Part shown: positions 23,752 to 24,654 of the stretch, in pieces
Layout: each line of letters begins with the position of its first letter
Numbering within the stretch: position 1 is the stretch's first letter
Notes under the pieces: model-generated
What the model was told of the DNA's origin: nothing
The model's input: the letters and a program-made list of their open reading frames with translations, nothing else
Databases searched by the model: none
Origin: Aequoribacter sp003520285
Lineage (GTDB): Bacteria > Pseudomonadota > Gammaproteobacteria > Pseudomonadales > Halieaceae
DNA length: 24,654 nt
Reading direction: 5' to 3'
NCBI GenBank assembly: GCA_963966765.1
Contig: CAXAAR010000027.1
Location: 1-24,654 of the forward strand
Made by a program: the position numbers and the translations under genes

Positions 23752-24246
23752 GTGTCGCAGGAAACCCAGGGAAGCCGATCAGTTCGCGCTGTGCTGATGG
23801 ATTATTTAGCACAGCGTGAGCACAGTGTGAAGGAACTCTCCGAGAAGGCAGTAAAGCGCCTCGGTCCTGAGGCGTCTGAGAGCATTGAAGGTGCGATTGC
23901 GCAGCTCAGTATTGAGGGATTGCAGTCAGATGAGCGGTATGCAGAGAGTTTGTGCCGTTATCGTATCGGTAAGGGTTACGGCCCAAACTTCATTCTTCAA
24001 GCGCTGCGCGAGAAAGGCATTGCTCTTGATGTTCAGCGAGAGGCCCTTAGTCAGCTAAATCCAGATTGGTTTGATCTGGCCCAATCTGCCTTACAAAAAA
24101 AGTTTGGCAGTCCGATGCAAGGTAAAGTCGACCCAATACAACGTCGCAAAGAATTACAGCATCGTATGAGGTTTCTCAGTTATCGTGGCTTTAGTGCCGA
24201 TATCGTGAGCGCAGTGGTTGCTGCCGAAGACCTTACCGAAACGTGA
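23752..24246 (+). CDS. recX: RecX, regulator of RecA
   Basis: A 164-residue, three-helix-repeat protein. VRAVLMDYLAQREHSVKEL at 11-29 is the usual first repeat, and later RYRIGKGYGPNFILQALREKGI matches the second. RecX limits RecA filament growth. The GTG start is chosen because it keeps the first helix; the next in-frame ATG at residue 16 would cut it off. A GGAATAGG stretch is a weak ribosome binding site. The pair recA-recX is conserved. The 3' end overlaps that of the convergent monooxygenase gene by 14 bases. Confidence 0.92.
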   Translation: MSQETQGSRSVRAVLMDYLAQREHSVKELSEKAVKRLGPEASESIEGAIAQLSIEGLQSDERYAESLCRYRIGKGYGPNFILQALREKGIALDVQREALSQLNPDWFDLAQSALQKKFGSPMQGKVDPIQRRKELQHRMRFLSYRGFSADIVSAVVAAEDLTET

Positions 24247-24654
24247 GTCCGACGTCGTTTGCCGGATTTCGCCGCAGCGCCCACCAATCTTTGAAATAAT
24301 TCTGATGCAGTTTCCAGGGGCTTTGCGTGGACTGCTTGGGTAACTCGTGTTCATAGCGTTTGATGTAACCGGAGTTTAAGTCAAGAAAACCCTCAGTGGC
24401 ATCCGTGTTATCTGGCTCACCGGGCACAAAGGAATCTCGATTCTGAGCCTTCATATACGTCAACAAACGGTTGAAGTAGCGATGAGTCAAGTCACATTTG
24501 AGGGTCCAGCTGGCGTTGGTGTAGCCCATGGCATAGGTAAGGTTGGGAACGCCGGATAGCATACAGCCCTTGTAAACAAAGCGATTGGGCGCATCAAGTG
24601 ATTGGTTGTCTACTTGAATGTCGATGCCGCCCAAAAATAGTAACGATAAGCCGG
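24233..24654 (-). CDS. Flavin-containing monooxygenase, C-terminal part (runs off the window)
   Basis: The last 140 or so residues of a longer protein. The frame stays open to the window edge (GLSLLFLGGIDIQVDNQ), so the gene is only cut by the window, not broken. NRFVYKGCMLSGVPNLTYAMGY followed by NASWTLKCDL is typical of FMO and Baeyer-Villiger-like monooxygenases of the FAD/NADPH type. The FAD and NADPH Rossmann motifs must lie outside the window. Substrate unknown. It is convergent with recX. Confidence 0.75.
   Translation of the reverse strand, partial: GLSLLFLGGIDIQVDNQSLDAPNRFVYKGCMLSGVPNLTYAMGYTNASWTLKCDLTHRYFNRLLTYMKAQNRDSFVPGEPDNTDATEGFLDLNSGYIKRYEHELPKQSTQSPWKLHQNYFKDWWALRRNPANDVGLTFR

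Noticed and set aside
1..24654. tRNA or rRNA genes
   Set aside because: I scanned for T-loop-like GTTCRA motifs with pairing arms and for rRNA-like conserved stretches and found none; a covariance-model search would be needed to be certain.

Overview
The window looks like a chromosomal segment of a Gram-negative gammaproteobacterium, probably marine or sulfur-rich in habitat. The evidence is an MsbA-type lipid exporter, recA-recX under an E. coli-type LexA box, a FadL-type outer-membrane porin, and a complete periplasmic Sox thiosulfate-oxidation operon that includes soxCD and soxK. No genus can be named from the sequence. There are no tRNA or rRNA genes and no CRISPR array. Layout: (1) 1-1290 holds an uncoding left end and a secreted alpha/beta hydrolase. 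(2) About 1400-5180 is an accessory 'addiction' block: a winged-helix Fic protein and two unrelated PIN-toxin modules (AbrB-type vapBC, then RHH/FitAB-like). These are punctuated by three same-orientation copies of a roughly 95-150 bp repeat, with a probable transposase remnant next to the first copy. The repeat array is the least explained structure here. (3) 5423-8471 (minus strand) carries a two-piece YeeE/YedE sulfur transporter, a FadL-family porin and an ArsR repressor with the cysteine pair of persulfide sensors (SqrR/BigR). (4) 8571-14909 (plus strand) is soxCDXYZAKB. The same 25-bp operator-like sequence lies in front of the transporter, in front of the porin, and between arsR and soxC, so all three units are probably one persulfide-derepressed regulon. 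(5) 15066-16909 (minus) is a translationally coupled FAD-linked oxidase and DUF302 protein. (6) 17118-22437 is an envelope-modification neighbourhood: a YrbL-like kinase-fold protein and a zinc-finger methyltransferase on plus, then sulfotransferase, ELM1-family protein and msbA on minus. A long hexanucleotide tandem repeat lies just upstream of the sulfotransferase. (7) 22574-24654 is the LexA-controlled recA-recX pair, then the 3' end of a flavin-containing monooxygenase gene running off the window. How it works together: reduced sulfur enters through the transporter and perhaps the porin, and derepresses the ArsR regulator as persulfide. SoxXA (with SoxK) loads thiosulfate onto SoxYZ, SoxB releases sulfate, and SoxCD oxidises the remaining sulfane. 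A full set with SoxCD predicts complete oxidation to sulfate without sulfur globules.
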